In this document: positions 53,259 to 64,000 of the stretch, piece after piece
Layout: every line of letters begins with the position of its first letter
Position numbering within the stretch: the stretch's first letter is position 1
Assembly (NCBI RefSeq): GCF_004331455.1
Contig: NZ_SJJR01000002.1
Location: 310,001 to 374,000 of the forward strand
From: Micromonospora zingiberis
GTDB taxonomy: Bacteria > Actinomycetota > Actinomycetes > Mycobacteriales > Micromonosporaceae
Reading direction: 5' to 3'
Length of the DNA: 64,000 nt
Translations under genes and position numbers: made by a program
Notes under the pieces: generated by a model
Told to the model about the DNA's origin: nothing
Databases searched by the model: none
What the model saw: only the letters and a program-made list of their open reading frames with translations

Positions 53259-56045
53259 GCCGGTGTTGCGCATGCCGGCGGCGATGCCGTTGACGGTGGT
53301 GAGCAGGGCGCGTTCCAGCGCCGTGCCGTCGCTGGGGGCCCGTCGGCCGCCCGGTGCGGTGACCACCGCCCGGCCGGCCGCACCCGAGTCGCGGTACTGC
53401 CGCAGCAGCGCCACCTGGAGGTGGTGCAGCGGCTCCAGGTAGGTGTCGCGGACCGCGAGGGTGCGTTGCAGCACCGGCGAGTTCTCCAGCAGGTCCGGTG
53501 AGTCGGTGACGGCCAGCACCTCGCGCCGGGTCAGCTCGTACTCCTGCTCGATCTTGTCGAAGATCGGGTGCAGCTGCTTCGGGACCAGGGTTTCCACGTA
53601 CCGGCGGGCGATGCCGAGGTCGGTCTTGGTCAGCATCATCTCCACGTTCGACAGGAACGTGCGGAAGAAGTGCCAGTTGCGGTGCATCTCGGCCAGCACG
53701 TCGGCCAGCCCGGCCTCCCGGGCGGCGGCCAGGCCGGCGCCGACGCCGAACCAGCCGGGCACGATCTGCCGGGTCTGCGTCCAGCCGAAGACCCACGGAA
53801 TGGCCCGCAGTCCGGACAGGCCGGCGCCGGTGTTCGGCCGCTTCGCCGGCCGAGAGCCGATGTTCAACGCGCCGAGCAGTTCGGTCGGCGTGGACGCCCA
53901 GAAGTACGCCGGCAGATCCGGATCCTCCACCAGCGACCGGTACGACCGGTAGGCCGACTCGGACACCACGTCCATCGTCGCGTCCCAGCGTTCCAGCATC
54001 TCGGCGGGCTGCCGGGGTGCGGTGTGCAGCAGCGTGGCCTGGAGCGCGGCGGCCACCGTCAGCTCCAGGTTCTCCCGGGCCAGCGCCGGCAGGGTGTACT
54101 TGTCGGAGATCACCTCACCCTGCTCGGTCACCTTGATGGCGCCGTCCAGGGTGCCGTACGGCTGGGCCAGGATCGCGTCGTGCGTGGGTCCGCCGCCGCG
54201 CCCCACCGTCCCGCCTCGACCATGGAACAGCCGCAGGTGGACGCCGTGCCGGGCGGCCACGTCCCGCAGTGCCCGCTGGGCCCGATGGATGGACCACTGG
54301 CTGGTGGTGATGCCGGCCTCCTTGTTGGAGTCGGAGTAGCCGAGCATCACCTCCTGCACGTCACCCCGGGCCGCGACCAGCGCACGGTACGCGGGCAACG
54401 ACAGCAACTCGTCGAGCAGTTCACCACCGGCGTTCAACTCGGCCGGGGTCTCCAGCAGCGGCACGATGCCGATGCGTGCCCGCCCGCTGTGCACGTCGAC
54501 CAGGCCGGCCTCGCGGGCCAGCACCACCGCGGCGAGCACGTCGTCCACCCCGAGGGTCATCGAGATGATGTACGACTCGATCACCTCGCTGCCGAACCGG
54601 TCCTGCGCCTCGCGGATGGTGCTGAACACGTCGAACGTCTTGCGGGCCGACTCGGACAGCGGAGTGTCCGCAGCCGACAGCGGTCGGCGGCCGGTCAGCT
54701 CGTCGGCGAGCAGCTTGGTGCGCTCCAGCCGGGTCAGCGACGGGTAGTCGGAGACCTCACCGACCGCCGCGTACAACTGGGTGAGCACCTCGTGGTGCTT
54801 CTCGGCGTGCTCGCGGACGTCCATCGTCGCCAGGTGCAGGCCGAACGCGGAGACGGTACGGATGGTCGAGGCGAGTCGCCCGACGGCGGTGAGCTGCCCG
54901 GAGTTACGGGCCAGCGAGGCGCGCAGCAGTTCCAGGTCGGCGATCAGCTCGGCCGAGCCCCGGTAGTCCCGCCCCGGCACGTGCGCGGTGCCCTGGCGCA
55001 GCCGGGCGCGGGTGTTGGCCAACTTGGCGCGTACGCAGCGGGCCTTCAGCCGGTACGGCTCCTCGGCGTTGACCCGGCGGAACCGGGGCGCCACCTCGGG
55101 CAGCGCGTCCAGGTCGGCGGCGAGGCTGGCGGAGAGGTCCAGCGACACCCCGCGCAGCCGGCGGGACACCGACACCTCGTTGATCAGCTCTTCCATCGCC
55201 GCCTCGGTGGCGGTCAGCCCGTGCTCGTGCTGGATGGCCAGCACCTCGCGGGTCACCGTCGGGGTGACGAACGGGTTGCCGTCCCGGTCGCCGCCGATCC
55301 AGGTGCCGAAGGTCAGCGGCCGAGCCGTCGGGGAGGTCTCCACGCCGAGGGTGCGCAGCGTCTCGGCGAGGTCGTCGAGCACCTGCGGAGCCGCCTCGGC
55401 GTACAGGTCACGCAGGTAGTAGATGGCGTTGCGGGCCTCGTCGGTCGGGTCCGGCCGGTCCAGCCGCAGCTCGTCGGTCTGCCACATCAGGTCGAGCAGC
55501 TCGGCCAACCGCCGGTTCGCCGGGCCTTCGTCGCTGGCGCCGTAGAGGATCGCGTTGGTCGTCTCGGCGTCCAGCTCGTCGGCGATGGCGCGCAGCTTGG
55601 ACAGGATCGACCGGCGGGCGGCCTCGGTCGGGTGGGCGGTGAAGACCGGGCGGATCGCCAACCGGCGGGCCACCGCCGCGATCTCCTCCGCCGGCACTCC
55701 CCGCTCGGAGATCATCTTGGCCGCCTGGTCCAGCCAGCCACCGTTTATCGCGCGGCGGCGTCGCAGATCACGGGCCCGGTGCACCTGCTCGGTGATGTTG
55801 GCCAGGTGGAAGTAGGTGGAGAAGGCGCGGGCCAGCTTGGTGCCCGTGGTCACGTCGAGCCCACCGAGGCGGCGGGCAGCGGCGGGGGCGTCGGTACGGA
55901 CCTGGGCGCGGATCTCCTCGACGAGGTCGAGCAGGGGCCGGCCCTCCTGGCGGGCGAGGGTCTGCCCGAGCAGGGTGCCCAGCCGGCGGATGTCGGCGCG
56001 CAGGGCGGCGTCGGGGCCGTCGTGATCGTGCTGGTCGGTCACCAT
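53256..56045 (-). CDS. ppc: phosphoenolpyruvate carboxylase
   Basis: This 929-residue PEP carboxylase has the catalytic His near 138 ([14 protein letters not shown]), [33 protein letters not shown], the [14 protein letters not shown] mobile loop, and the C-terminal [18 protein letters not shown] with MRNTG end. It carboxylates PEP to oxaloacetate (anaplerosis). ATG or the following GTG could be the start (GAGGAG upstream). Together with pckG it forms the PEP/oxaloacetate switch. Confidence 0.95.
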   Translation of the reverse strand: MVTDQHDHDGPDAALRADIRRLGTLLGQTLARQEGRPLLDLVEEIRAQVRTDAPAAARRLGGLDVTTGTKLARAFSTYFHLANITEQVHRARDLRRRRAINGGWLDQAAKMISERGVPAEEIAAVARRLAIRPVFTAHPTEAARRSILSKLRAIADELDAETTNAILYGASDEGPANRRLAELLDLMWQTDELRLDRPDPTDEARNAIYYLRDLYAEAAPQVLDDLAETLRTLGVETSPTARPLTFGTWIGGDRDGNPFVTPTVTREVLAIQHEHGLTATEAAMEELINEVSVSRRLRGVSLDLSASLAADLDALPEVAPRFRRVNAEEPYRLKARCVRAKLANTRARLRQGTAHVPGRDYRGSAELIADLELLRASLARNSGQLTAVGRLASTIRTVSAFGLHLATMDVREHAEKHHEVLTQLYAAVGEVSDYPSLTRLERTKLLADELTGRRPLSAADTPLSESARKTFDVFSTIREAQDRFGSEVIESYIISMTLGVDDVLAAVVLAREAGLVDVHSGRARIGIVPLLETPAELNAGGELLDELLSLPAYRALVAARGDVQEVMLGYSDSNKEAGITTSQWSIHRAQRALRDVAARHGVHLRLFHGRGGTVGRGGGPTHDAILAQPYGTLDGAIKVTEQGEVISDKYTLPALARENLELTVAAALQATLLHTAPRQPAEMLERWDATMDVVSESAYRSYRSLVEDPDLPAYFWASTPTELLGALNIGSRPAKRPNTGAGLSGLRAIPWVFGWTQTRQIVPGWFGVGAGLAAAREAGLADVLAEMHRNWHFFRTFLSNVEMMLTKTDLGIARRYVETLVPKQLHPIFDKIEQEYELTRREVLAVTDSPDLLENSPVLQRTLAVRDTYLEPLHHLQVALLRQYRDSGAAGRAVVTAPGGRRAPSDGTALERALLTTVNGIAAGMRNTG

Positions 56046-56111
56046 GCGCTCCTCACGTTAGTACGAAGGACAGCGCTGTCCGACTCCCCCGATCGTATCC
56101 GCGCACGACCG

Positions 56112-56168
56112 GTTGAAAGGAGGGGCCCCTTGTTATCGCCTTTTGTATAGGAGGGGCCCCTTCCTAAC
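56112..56168. repeat. dimeric GTTAATAAGG repeat (copy A5)
   Basis: Read on the minus strand: GTTAGGAAGGGGCCCCTCCT, then a GATAACAAGGGGCCCCTCCT half-unit, ending TTTCAA. This copy is between ppc and the next leftward gene, 25 bp from its stop rather than abutting it. Confidence 0.75.
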
Positions 56169-56192
56169 ATCGTGCCTGTCGAGGACCGGACA

Positions 56193-57221
56193 TCAGTGCT
56201 GGTCGGGGCTGCGGTGGCGGCCAGGGGAGCCGACGACGTGCCGGCCCCGGACCAGGGTTGCGGTGATCAATCCCACGATTCCGGCGGCCACCCAGATCAC
56301 CAGCCCCGTCAACGGCCAACGGATCGCCCGCCCGTCGAAGTAGACAGCCGACTTGACCAGATCGGTGGCCAGCCCCGGTACGTTCCAGCGGTGCATCCCG
56401 CGCAGCGCCGAGGGCAGGAACTCTGGCGCGTAGACGCCTCCGGAGCCCGGGTTGCCGAGCACCACCAGCAGCAGGATCACCAGCCCGGTGCCGAACAGGC
56501 CGAGCCAGCCCTGCACCGCCGCGGCCACCATGGTGGCGGCGAACGCGGCCAGCGCGCCCACCCCGGCGATCGCCAGGACGTGGTCGTGCCACACCCCCAG
56601 CACCGGTCCGACCAGCACCGCGCCCGCGATCCCGAGCAGCACGGCGTGCACGGCCAGCGCGGCGATCCGCAGCCCGGCGCCGCGCAGCCCGGCAGGCGCG
56701 GTGCCCAGCGAGATACCGAGCACGGTCGAGGCCAGGTACCCGCCGAGGACGAAGCCGATGGCCAGGTAGAACGGCGCCAGTCCACGCGGATCTTCGGGTG
56801 AGACCGGCACCTGGTCGGTCACCTGGATCCGTACCCCGGCCTGCTGGCCGGCGGTGGTGATCACCCGCTGCACCACGTCGGTGGCGGCGGGTGCGGAGGC
56901 ACTGGCGAGGGTGAGCGCCAGGGCGCCATCGCCGGCGGTGGCGAGCGTCGCGTAGACGTCGCGGCCGTTCAGCGCCGCCTCGGCGGCGGCCGGATCGGCG
57001 TACGAGATCGCCTTGATGGTGTCGGTGTGCTGCCGGACGGCGGCGAGCAGCGTCTGCGCGGCCTGGTCGCCACGGACCACGCCGACCGGGATGTCCCGGG
57101 GATTGGGCGCGTGCAGCGCGCCCACGTACGCGGCGATGAAGGCCGACGCCAGGATCAGCGTCCCGACCAGCAGCGCCGCGGTACGCGGCAGCCATTCGCG
57201 TACCGGACTGTCCTCTGCCAC
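56193..57221 (-). CDS. multi-pass membrane protein, YhgE/Pip or DUF3533-like
   Basis: This 342-residue protein has an N-terminal helix (TAALLVGTLILASAFIAAYV), an external domain (residues 35-145, with ISYADPAAAEAALNGRDVYA), then five or six helices (FYLAIGFVLGGYLASTVLGI onward). This shape resembles YhgE/Pip-like and DUF3533 proteins, distant ABC-2 permeases. The GTG lies 6 nt behind TAGTCT. Function unknown. Confidence 0.72.
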   Translation of the reverse strand: MAEDSPVREWLPRTAALLVGTLILASAFIAAYVGALHAPNPRDIPVGVVRGDQAAQTLLAAVRQHTDTIKAISYADPAAAEAALNGRDVYATLATAGDGALALTLASASAPAATDVVQRVITTAGQQAGVRIQVTDQVPVSPEDPRGLAPFYLAIGFVLGGYLASTVLGISLGTAPAGLRGAGLRIAALAVHAVLLGIAGAVLVGPVLGVWHDHVLAIAGVGALAAFAATMVAAAVQGWLGLFGTGLVILLLVVLGNPGSGGVYAPEFLPSALRGMHRWNVPGLATDLVKSAVYFDGRAIRWPLTGLVIWVAAGIVGLITATLVRGRHVVGSPGRHRSPDQH

Positions 57222-57227
57222 GCCGTC

Positions 57228-57233
57228 AGACTA
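57228..57233 (-). promoter_or_regulatory. -10 element of the YhgE-like gene
   Basis: TAGTCT on the minus strand, 6 nt before the GTG. Confidence 0.45.
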
Positions 57234-57290
57234 GGGGCGTTTGTGGCCGTTTCGTGGTGGTTCTGCCCGAGGAAGTGCCGGGGTCGGGTG

Positions 57291-57352
57291 CGCGGGGGTG
57301 GGGGTTGGGGGGCGCCAGGAGCCGGGCGGGCGGGGAGGGCGGGGCTGGGAGC
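57291..57352. other. G-quadruplex-prone tract upstream of mfd
   Basis: The plus strand has runs GGGGG, GGGGG, GGGGGG close together, then GGG/GGGG runs in the next 30 bp. It lies in the 275-bp region between the YhgE-like gene and mfd. Elsewhere in that gap only a possible -10 (TAGTGT, 57424-57429) stands out. Confidence 0.5.
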
Positions 57353-57496
57353 AGATGGGGAGGGCGGGTGAGGCTGGGCACGGGAACGGCCGTGGACGGC
57401 GGTGGATAGTCGGGCCGGAGAGATAGTGTCGACCCATAGCACCCCCCGTCCGGACGGACGCGGGGTGATCGTCGTGTCCTCGCCTCGGAAGTGATC

Positions 57497-61180
<3,684 letters not shown>

Positions 61181-61188
61181 TTCTGTCT

Positions 61189-61244
61189 CGCGGATCTTGG
61201 TACGAAATGGCCCTCATGGAGGCCGTCTCGTACCAAGATCCGCG
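61189..61244. repeat. GATCTTGGTACGA hairpin (family B, copy 4)
   Basis: 24-bp arms (left begins CGCGGATCTTGGTACGAAAT; 22 of 24 paired) with an 8-nt loop, 9 bp after the mfd stop. Confidence 0.88.
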
Positions 61245-61361
61245 GCTGGGATCGGCGGAGAGCCAAGCGGAGCCCGGTGTGGTCGGTGCCCGGCGGGCTC
61301 GGCTGGGCTCCGGCGGAACCCTCCCACGCAGGGCAGGCAGGGGCATGAGAGAGTGACGGGC

Positions 61362-62114
61362 ATGCGTGCTCGCCGTCTTGTCGCCGTCGCCAGCGTGGCG
61401 GTCGGTCTCGTCGCCCTCTCCGGTTGTCGTTCCGAGCCCGGTGTCGCCGCCTATGTCGGTGACCACCGGATCACCGAGGACGCCGTCACCGAGGTCATCG
61501 ACGATGCGCGGGCGAAGAACCCGGCACCGACCGAGGCGGACGAGATGCTGCCGGGGCAGGCACCACGGCTACCCGGGCGCAGCGACGTGGTGAGCGTCTT
61601 GGTGCTCGGCGAGGTGTGCGAACGAGTGTCCGCCGCCGAGGGCTACCGGGCCCAGCGCGAGGTCGATCCCGCGCAGATCGCCCAGGGTGCCGGTCTGAAC
61701 CCGGAGACCGAGTACGTGCGCCGCACCGCCGAGCTGTACGGCTGCCTGTCCGGCATTCCGATCGGCGAGCCGGTCGCTCCGACCGAGCAGGAGTTGGCCG
61801 AGCTGGTCGACGCCGGCAAGCGGGCCGGCGCGGTGCCGGCCGAGGTGAGCGTCGAGCAGGCCGCCGCCCAGCTCGACGGCGAGCAGTTGCGCTACGCCCT
61901 GGCGAACCGTAACTCGCTGGCGGAGGCGGTCGAGGCGTACGACGTGACGGTCAATCCCCGCTACCGGCCGCTGGTGTTCCCGGTGCTGAGCTTCTCCGGT
62001 CAGACCCCGATCGTCGCGGTGGGCGTGCCGCTCGGTGAGCCGGCCTCCGGGGCGGTCACCGACGTCTCCACCCCGAAGCCGGTGCCGACCGCGGCCGGCC
62101 CGACCGACGGCTGA
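61362..62114 (+). CDS. SurA-like N-terminal domain lipoprotein
   Basis: This 250-residue lipoprotein has a lipobox ALSGC (Cys near 22) and a SurA-N-like region (VAAYVGDHRITEDAVTEVID, VLVLGEVCERVSAAEGY), with helical continuation and a Pro/Thr tail. No PPIase domain. In actinobacteria such proteins lie between mfd and mazG. GAGAGT lies 7 nt before the ATG. A chaperone role in the envelope is a family-level guess. Confidence 0.75.
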   Translation: MRARRLVAVASVAVGLVALSGCRSEPGVAAYVGDHRITEDAVTEVIDDARAKNPAPTEADEMLPGQAPRLPGRSDVVSVLVLGEVCERVSAAEGYRAQREVDPAQIAQGAGLNPETEYVRRTAELYGCLSGIPIGEPVAPTEQELAELVDAGKRAGAVPAEVSVEQAAAQLDGEQLRYALANRNSLAEAVEAYDVTVNPRYRPLVFPVLSFSGQTPIVAVGVPLGEPASGAVTDVSTPKPVPTAAGPTDG

Positions 62115-62116
62115 GC

Positions 62117-63109
62117 ATGCCGCGGATCGTCCTGCTGGTGACCTCGCCCCGGTTGCCGGCCGGTCTGCTGACGGCGGCCGCCTGGGACGTCGTACGCACC
62201 GCTGTGGTGTTTGCCGGCGCGGAGAGTGAGCTGGCCACGGCCATCCGCTCGGCGGGTGGGCAGGTGCGGGTGCCGGACGGCCCGGCGGTGCCGGCGTTGC
62301 TGGCCGCGGCGGCGACCCACGACACCGTGGTCTGGCTGGCCGGCCCGGCCGGCGACGAGGCGCTGGCCCGGGAGCTGGGTCTGCGGCTGGCCCGGGAGCC
62401 AGGGCTGGCCGAACTGGAGTTGATGTACGGCTCGTGGGATCCGCCGGGCGCCCGACTGCTCGACGCGGTGGCGGTGCTGGACCGGCTGCTCTCGCCCGGC
62501 GGTGACCCGTGGAAGCGGGCGCAGACCCACCAGAGCCTGGCCGGGTTCCTGCTTGAGGAGTGCTACGAGGCGTACGACGCGATCGTTGCCTCGGACACCG
62601 ACGCGCTGCGCGAGGAACTGGGTGACGTGCTGCTCCAGGTGGTGCTGCACGCCCGGTTGGCCGAGGAACTGCCCGAGGGCGAGCGGTGGAACGTCGACGA
62701 CGTGGCCGGTGGGCTGGTCGACAAGATGATCCGGCGCAATCCGCACGTCTTCGCCGGTGCCGAGGCGGGCAGCCTGGAGGAGATCACCGCGAACTGGGAG
62801 CGGATCAAGCAGGCCGAGAAGTCCCGCACGTCGGTGCTCGACGGCGTCGCGCTCAGCCAACCCGCGCTGGCCCTGGCCACGACGATCCTCGATCGCGCCG
62901 CCCGCGCTGGTCGTACCCTCCCGCTCCCTCCCCCCGAGACCCAGCCGACCCCCGAGTCCACTCTGGGCGCCACCCTCCTGGCCGCCGTGGCCCAGGCCCG
63001 CCAAGCCGGCCTGGATCCCGAATCCGCCCTCCGCCACACCACCCTCACCTACGCCCAAACCCTCCCCCCGACCACCTCCCCCACCCCACCCCCCACCGAC
63101 CCGAGTTGA
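62117..63109 (+). CDS. mazG: MazG family nucleoside triphosphate pyrophosphohydrolase
   Basis: This 330-residue protein has an N-terminal region (MPRIVLLVTSPRLPAGLLTA) as in mycobacterial MazG, then the MazG domain: DPWKRAQTHQSLAGFLLEEC (with the EExxE metal site) and REELGDVLLQVVLHARLAEE. It removes abnormal NTPs and complements mfd in genome maintenance. The ATG follows the lipoprotein stop by 2 bp. Its stop TGA sits inside the left arm of hairpin E. The C-terminal tail is Pro/Thr-rich. Confidence 0.92.
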   Translation: MPRIVLLVTSPRLPAGLLTAAAWDVVRTAVVFAGAESELATAIRSAGGQVRVPDGPAVPALLAAAATHDTVVWLAGPAGDEALARELGLRLAREPGLAELELMYGSWDPPGARLLDAVAVLDRLLSPGGDPWKRAQTHQSLAGFLLEECYEAYDAIVASDTDALREELGDVLLQVVLHARLAEELPEGERWNVDDVAGGLVDKMIRRNPHVFAGAEAGSLEEITANWERIKQAEKSRTSVLDGVALSQPALALATTILDRAARAGRTLPLPPPETQPTPESTLGATLLAAVAQARQAGLDPESALRHTTLTYAQTLPPTTSPTPPPTDPS

Positions 63110-63163
63110 TCAAGAGGTTTGCGTCTGGTTTCGGGCCGCCCGAGACGCAAACCTCTTGATCAA
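63106..63163. repeat. perfect 21-bp-arm hairpin (family E)
   Basis: Arms 63106-63126 and 63143-63163 pair at all 21 positions (left begins TTGATCAAGAGGTTTGCGTC) with a 16-nt loop that holds an inner CGGGC/GCCCG pair. The mazG stop codon TGA lies at 63107-63109. Confidence 0.9.
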
Positions 63164-63170
63164 CCGGACG

Positions 63171-63211
63171 GGAGCGGGGGTGGGGGTGGGGTGGGTAGGG
63201 TGGGGTGGGTG
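63171..63211 (+). other. G-quadruplex-prone promoter tract
   Basis: Seven runs of three to five G in 41 bp, which also contain the -10 (TAGGGT) and the GTG of the following gene. Confidence 0.6.
63196..63201 (+). promoter_or_regulatory. -10 element of the DUF885 gene
   Basis: TAGGGT, 7 nt before the GTG at 63209. Confidence 0.45.
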
Positions 63212-64000
63212 GAGCGGTTTGGGGTGGTGGCGGAGCGGATCGTCGAGGCGCTGCTGGTCAGTCGGCCTGGGGTGGCCAGTGCGGTGGGGGACCACCGGTA
63301 CGACGATCGGCTGCCGGATCTCTCCGACGATGCCGTGGCCGCGGACCGGGCGATGTTGGTCGACGCGGCGAGTGTGCTGTGTGAGATCGACCCGGATTCC
63401 CTGGACGTCGAGGAGCGGGTGGATCATGCACTGCTCGCCACGCTGGTCGACCGGCAACTGTTCGAGCTGACCGAGATCCGCGAACGCGAGTGGAACCCGC
63501 TCGTGCACAATCCGGGGCCGCTGCTGCACGGGCTTCTCGCCCGGCCGTACGCCCCAGCGGAGCAGCGGCTGACCGCGCTGGCCGGCCGGCTCGCCGCCGT
63601 ACCGGACGCGTTGGCCACCGCGCGTGCGACGTTGCGGGAGCTGCCCCGCATCCACGCCGAGACGGCGGTGGGGCAGTTCACCGGCACCGCGGCGTTGATC
63701 CGCGACGAGGTGCCGGCGCTGCTCGCCCAGGCACCCGCGCTGCTCGGCGCGGTGGAACCGGCCGCCACCGGGGCGATCGCCGCGCTGGAGGAGTTCGTCG
63801 CCTGGCTGCGCGTCGGTCTGGCCGCCGACCCCGGGCCCGGCCGCGATCCGCGACTCGGCCGGCGCAGGTGGGAGGCGCGGCTGTGGTACGCCCTCGACAC
63901 CGAACTGGGCGCGGCCGAGATCCAACGTCGGGCCTGGGCCAACCTGGACCGGGTCAGCCAGGAACTGCGCGCCGCAGCCGTCGAGCTGGTCGGGGGTCCG
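63209..64000 (+). CDS. DUF885 family protein, N-terminal part
   Basis: 264 residues are present and the frame is open to the window end. It contains RPGVASAVGDHRYDDRLPDL near the start, DHALLATLVDRQLFELTEIR, EREWNPLVHNPGPLLHGLLA and a helical middle. DUF885 proteins are predicted metal-dependent hydrolases, sometimes with an HExxH site, which would be further downstream here. The GTG start at 63209 follows TAGGGT by 7 nt. Confidence 0.8.
   Translation, partial: MERFGVVAERIVEALLVSRPGVASAVGDHRYDDRLPDLSDDAVAADRAMLVDAASVLCEIDPDSLDVEERVDHALLATLVDRQLFELTEIREREWNPLVHNPGPLLHGLLARPYAPAEQRLTALAGRLAAVPDALATARATLRELPRIHAETAVGQFTGTAALIRDEVPALLAQAPALLGAVEPAATGAIAALEEFVAWLRVGLAADPGPGRDPRLGRRRWEARLWYALDTELGAAEIQRRAWANLDRVSQELRAAAVELVGGP

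Overview
The window is about 64 kb of very GC-rich DNA (most stretches near 70-75% GC) with actinobacterial gene content: GuaB1, an Rv1086-type short Z-prenyl synthase, PIN-PhoH, a mycosin, acyl-CoA carboxylase with an epsilon subunit, DUF4245 beside glpX, and mfd-(SurA-like lipoprotein)-mazG. Many starts look leaderless (TAnnnT, 6-8 nt, then ATG or GTG). The intergenic repeats carry a dimeric core, GTTAATAAGGGGCCCTTCCT, that I associate from memory with Micromonospora and Salinispora. A member of the Micromonosporaceae is the best guess. No rRNA, tRNA, CRISPR array, phage or complete insertion sequence was recognised.

Layout. 1-5.1 kb: end of a DUF998 membrane protein, then a MarR-controlled heterodimeric ABC exporter. 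5.1-8.2 kb: guaB1 and a divergent lysE/lysG exporter-regulator pair. 8.2-8.6 kb: an intergenic repeat split by a MITE-like insertion. 8.6-14.9 kb: biotin carboxylase (accA), a DrrAB-type ABC pair, an MFS exporter, an O-methyltransferase and maf. 15.0-18.0 kb: a three-gene type VII secretion-associated cassette (WXG/ESX-like protein, Pro/Gly-rich partner, mycosin) crossed by a lower-GC patch. 18.1-24.4 kb: accE, a membrane Ser/Thr kinase, GH25 lysozyme, M50B protease, ECF sigma factor and its partner. 24.6-27.1 kb: accD and birA, divergent. 27.3-34.5 kb: PH-domain protein, two GtrA proteins, pckG, a Z-prenyl synthase and otsB. 34.5-36.5 kb: an HTH regulator facing an unrecognised chain of tiny overlapping ORFs. 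36.7-41.9 kb: a small ORF coupled to phoH2, a lytic transglycosylase, a rhomboid, glpX and DUF4245. 42-47.6 kb: two paralogous lipoproteins, xseB/xseA, ispH and another lipoprotein. 47.7-57.2 kb: a large secreted subtilisin, rmuC, ppc and a membrane protein. 57.5-64 kb: mfd, a SurA-like lipoprotein, mazG and the start of a DUF885 protein.

How genes fit together. accA, accD, accE and birA form one acyl-CoA carboxylase and its biotin ligase. Their scattering, with maf in between, looks like an ancestral accD-accE-maf-accA cluster opened by insertions, one of them the type VII cassette. ppc, pckG and glpX control the PEP/oxaloacetate/gluconeogenesis node. The lytic transglycosylase, GH25 lysozyme, kinase and Z-prenyl synthase belong to cell-wall growth. 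The xse genes and mfd belong to DNA repair, as may rmuC.

The most unusual items are the MITE-like insertion with a 3-bp target duplication inside a dimeric repeat (8.25-8.56 kb), repeats that abut or supply stop codons, a candidate antitoxin ORF overlapping phoH2, and the overlapping micro-ORF chain at 35.7-36.5 kb.
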